Shown: piece by piece, positions 63,168-64,000 of the stretch | Layout of the letters: each line of letters begins with the position of its first letter | How positions within the stretch are numbered: position 1 is the first letter of the stretch | Assembly (NCBI RefSeq): GCF_001315105.1 | Contig: NZ_BAZR01000023.1 | Location: 1 to 64,000 of the forward strand | DNA: 64,000 bases | Direction of reading: 5' to 3' | Origin: Paenibacillus sp. JCM 10914 | Lineage (GTDB): Bacteria > Bacillota > Bacilli > Paenibacillales > Paenibacillaceae | Translations under genes and position numbers: made by a program | The notes under the pieces: generated by a model | Seen by the model: only the letters and a program-made list of their open reading frames with translations | Database searches by the model: none | Told to the model about the DNA's origin: nothing

Positions 63168-64000
63168 TTGAACAAAATGAAAAAAGGTGATCATAAATTA
63201 ATTCAGGCCCTAAATCGGTCCAAGATATTGAATGAAATTCGCACGAATGGTCCGATCTCCAGAATAGATCTCGCAAAGAAAAATAACATAAGTCCTTCTA
63301 CCGTAGCGGCTGCGGTCCAAGAACTGATTAAAGAAGGATACGTCTCCGAAGTGGGGACCGGTTCCTCCAGTGGCGGCAGAAAGCCGATCTTGCTTAAGTT
63401 TAACCCCGACAATCACTATCTGATTTCAGTAGTTATTACAAATTCATATATGAATGTTGCGAGGATGAACCTGGAGGCTGGCATTCTGGCGAAGAAAAGT
63501 TATCCGATCAGTGGACTCCAGGGAGATGCGGTGACAGATTACTTGCTTGTTGTGTTGGACGAATGGATCGGACAATTGCAAGACATGGCGTGGTGTGTAG
63601 GGATATCCATCACAGTCCCTGGCATTGTGGGTAATGTACAGGGGGTAGTGCACTACAATACCAAGCTGCGGATGTCCAACGTTCCGTTGAAGCAGATCGT
63701 ATCAGAGCGCTATGGCATGAAGACCTGGCTGGAGAATGATATGAATTCGATCGTACTGGCTGAACGGCGCTTCGGAGCGTATGCTTATCCCAATCTGCTC
63801 TATATATCCATTGGGGATGGCCTTGGTTCTGGCATATTGATTCATGATCACATACTCCGCGGCAAGCACGGGGGCGCTGGCGAATTTGGCCATACGAGCG
63901 TGAACCGCAGCGGAATTCGCTGTGAGTGTGGCAATGTGGGCTGCTTGGATGGCTATATTAGCTGGATCGCGGTGTATTCACGCATCATCACCGCGATTAC
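63168..64000 (+). CDS. ROK family transcriptional regulator (NagC/XylR type), 5' part
   Basis: Open to the window end, about 277 codons seen. Residues 1-70 form a MarR-like winged helix (NGPISRIDLAKKNNISPSTV). The ROK sugar-kinase-like domain follows: ISITVPGIVGN, LYISIGDGLGSGILI, GGAGEFGHTSV and the zinc motif CECGNVGCLD. It should bind a sugar or phosphosugar and repress the divergent dehydrogenase genes. A TTG at 63168 is chosen, 11 bases after AGGAGG; ATG 63177 is the alternative. The 3' end lies beyond the window. Confidence 0.85.
   Translation, partial: MNKMKKGDHKLIQALNRSKILNEIRTNGPISRIDLAKKNNISPSTVAAAVQELIKEGYVSEVGTGSSSGGRKPILLKFNPDNHYLISVVITNSYMNVARMNLEAGILAKKSYPISGLQGDAVTDYLLVVLDEWIGQLQDMAWCVGISITVPGIVGNVQGVVHYNTKLRMSNVPLKQIVSERYGMKTWLENDMNSIVLAERRFGAYAYPNLLYISIGDGLGSGILIHDHILRGKHGGAGEFGHTSVNRSGIRCECGNVGCLDGYISWIAVYSRIITAI

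Overview
The window reads as chromosomal DNA of a Paenibacillus-like, spore-forming Firmicute. Evidence for this: strong AGGAGG-type ribosome binding sites, some TTG/GTG starts, a collagen-like Gly-X-Thr protein, an S-layer (SLH) protein, a YjcZ-type sporulation miniprotein, YesM/YesN and Lpl/Ytc-type sugar transport modules, and a Paenibacillus-like palindromic intergenic repeat. No rRNA, tRNA, CRISPR array, phage or IS element was seen.

Layout. 1-786: 3' end of a collagen-like surface or spore protein. 0.9-4.7 kb: a BusR-like (GntR + RCK_C) regulator followed by an OpuC-type osmolyte ABC transporter, probably a c-di-AMP-controlled osmolyte module. 4.8-16 kb: mixed metabolic and hypothetical genes (PhzF, kinase-like, GT4 glycosyltransferase, methyltransferase, SDR epimerase, SWIM/SNF2 helicase, ion channel). 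16.1-19.8 kb: a large SLH/beta-helix surface protein with tandem repeats. 20-23.7 kb: NUDIX, class B PBP and a deleted phospholipase-like gene. 23.8-31.5 kb (minus strand): a rhamnogalacturonan-oligosaccharide module in the gene order of B. subtilis yesMNOPQR (kinase, regulator, binding protein, two permeases, GH105), with a divergent ASRT-family gene. 32-35.8 kb: phosphatase, TIM-barrel, GNAT, Amj flippase.

36-46.3 kb is the most distinctive part: a GntR repressor with three near-identical operators (AATTGGATNATCCAATT) and a sigma-A promoter, then AtuA-like, DUF4387, two permeases, a binding protein, two ADP-ribosylglycohydrolase-family proteins (the second with beta-sandwich extensions) and a ribokinase-family kinase. 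It looks like an uncharacterised uptake and catabolic pathway for a ribosyl- or glycosyl-containing compound.

46.4-54 kb: small enzymes, a chemoreceptor without an outer sensor domain, YjcZ, and YkoF under a TPP riboswitch. 54.3-58.1 kb: a yclNOPQ-like (petrobactin-type) iron-siderophore importer with a Fur-like box. 58.2 kb to the end: succinate-semialdehyde dehydrogenase, three Gfo/Idh/MocA dehydrogenases and a divergent ROK regulator cut by the window edge.

An important caution: thirteen genes are split by a single-base indel, twelve of them a one-base deletion in a short run. In each case the downstream frame continues the same family. This pattern suggests uncorrected sequencing error more than true gene decay, so these are reported as frameshifted genes over their full inferred span.
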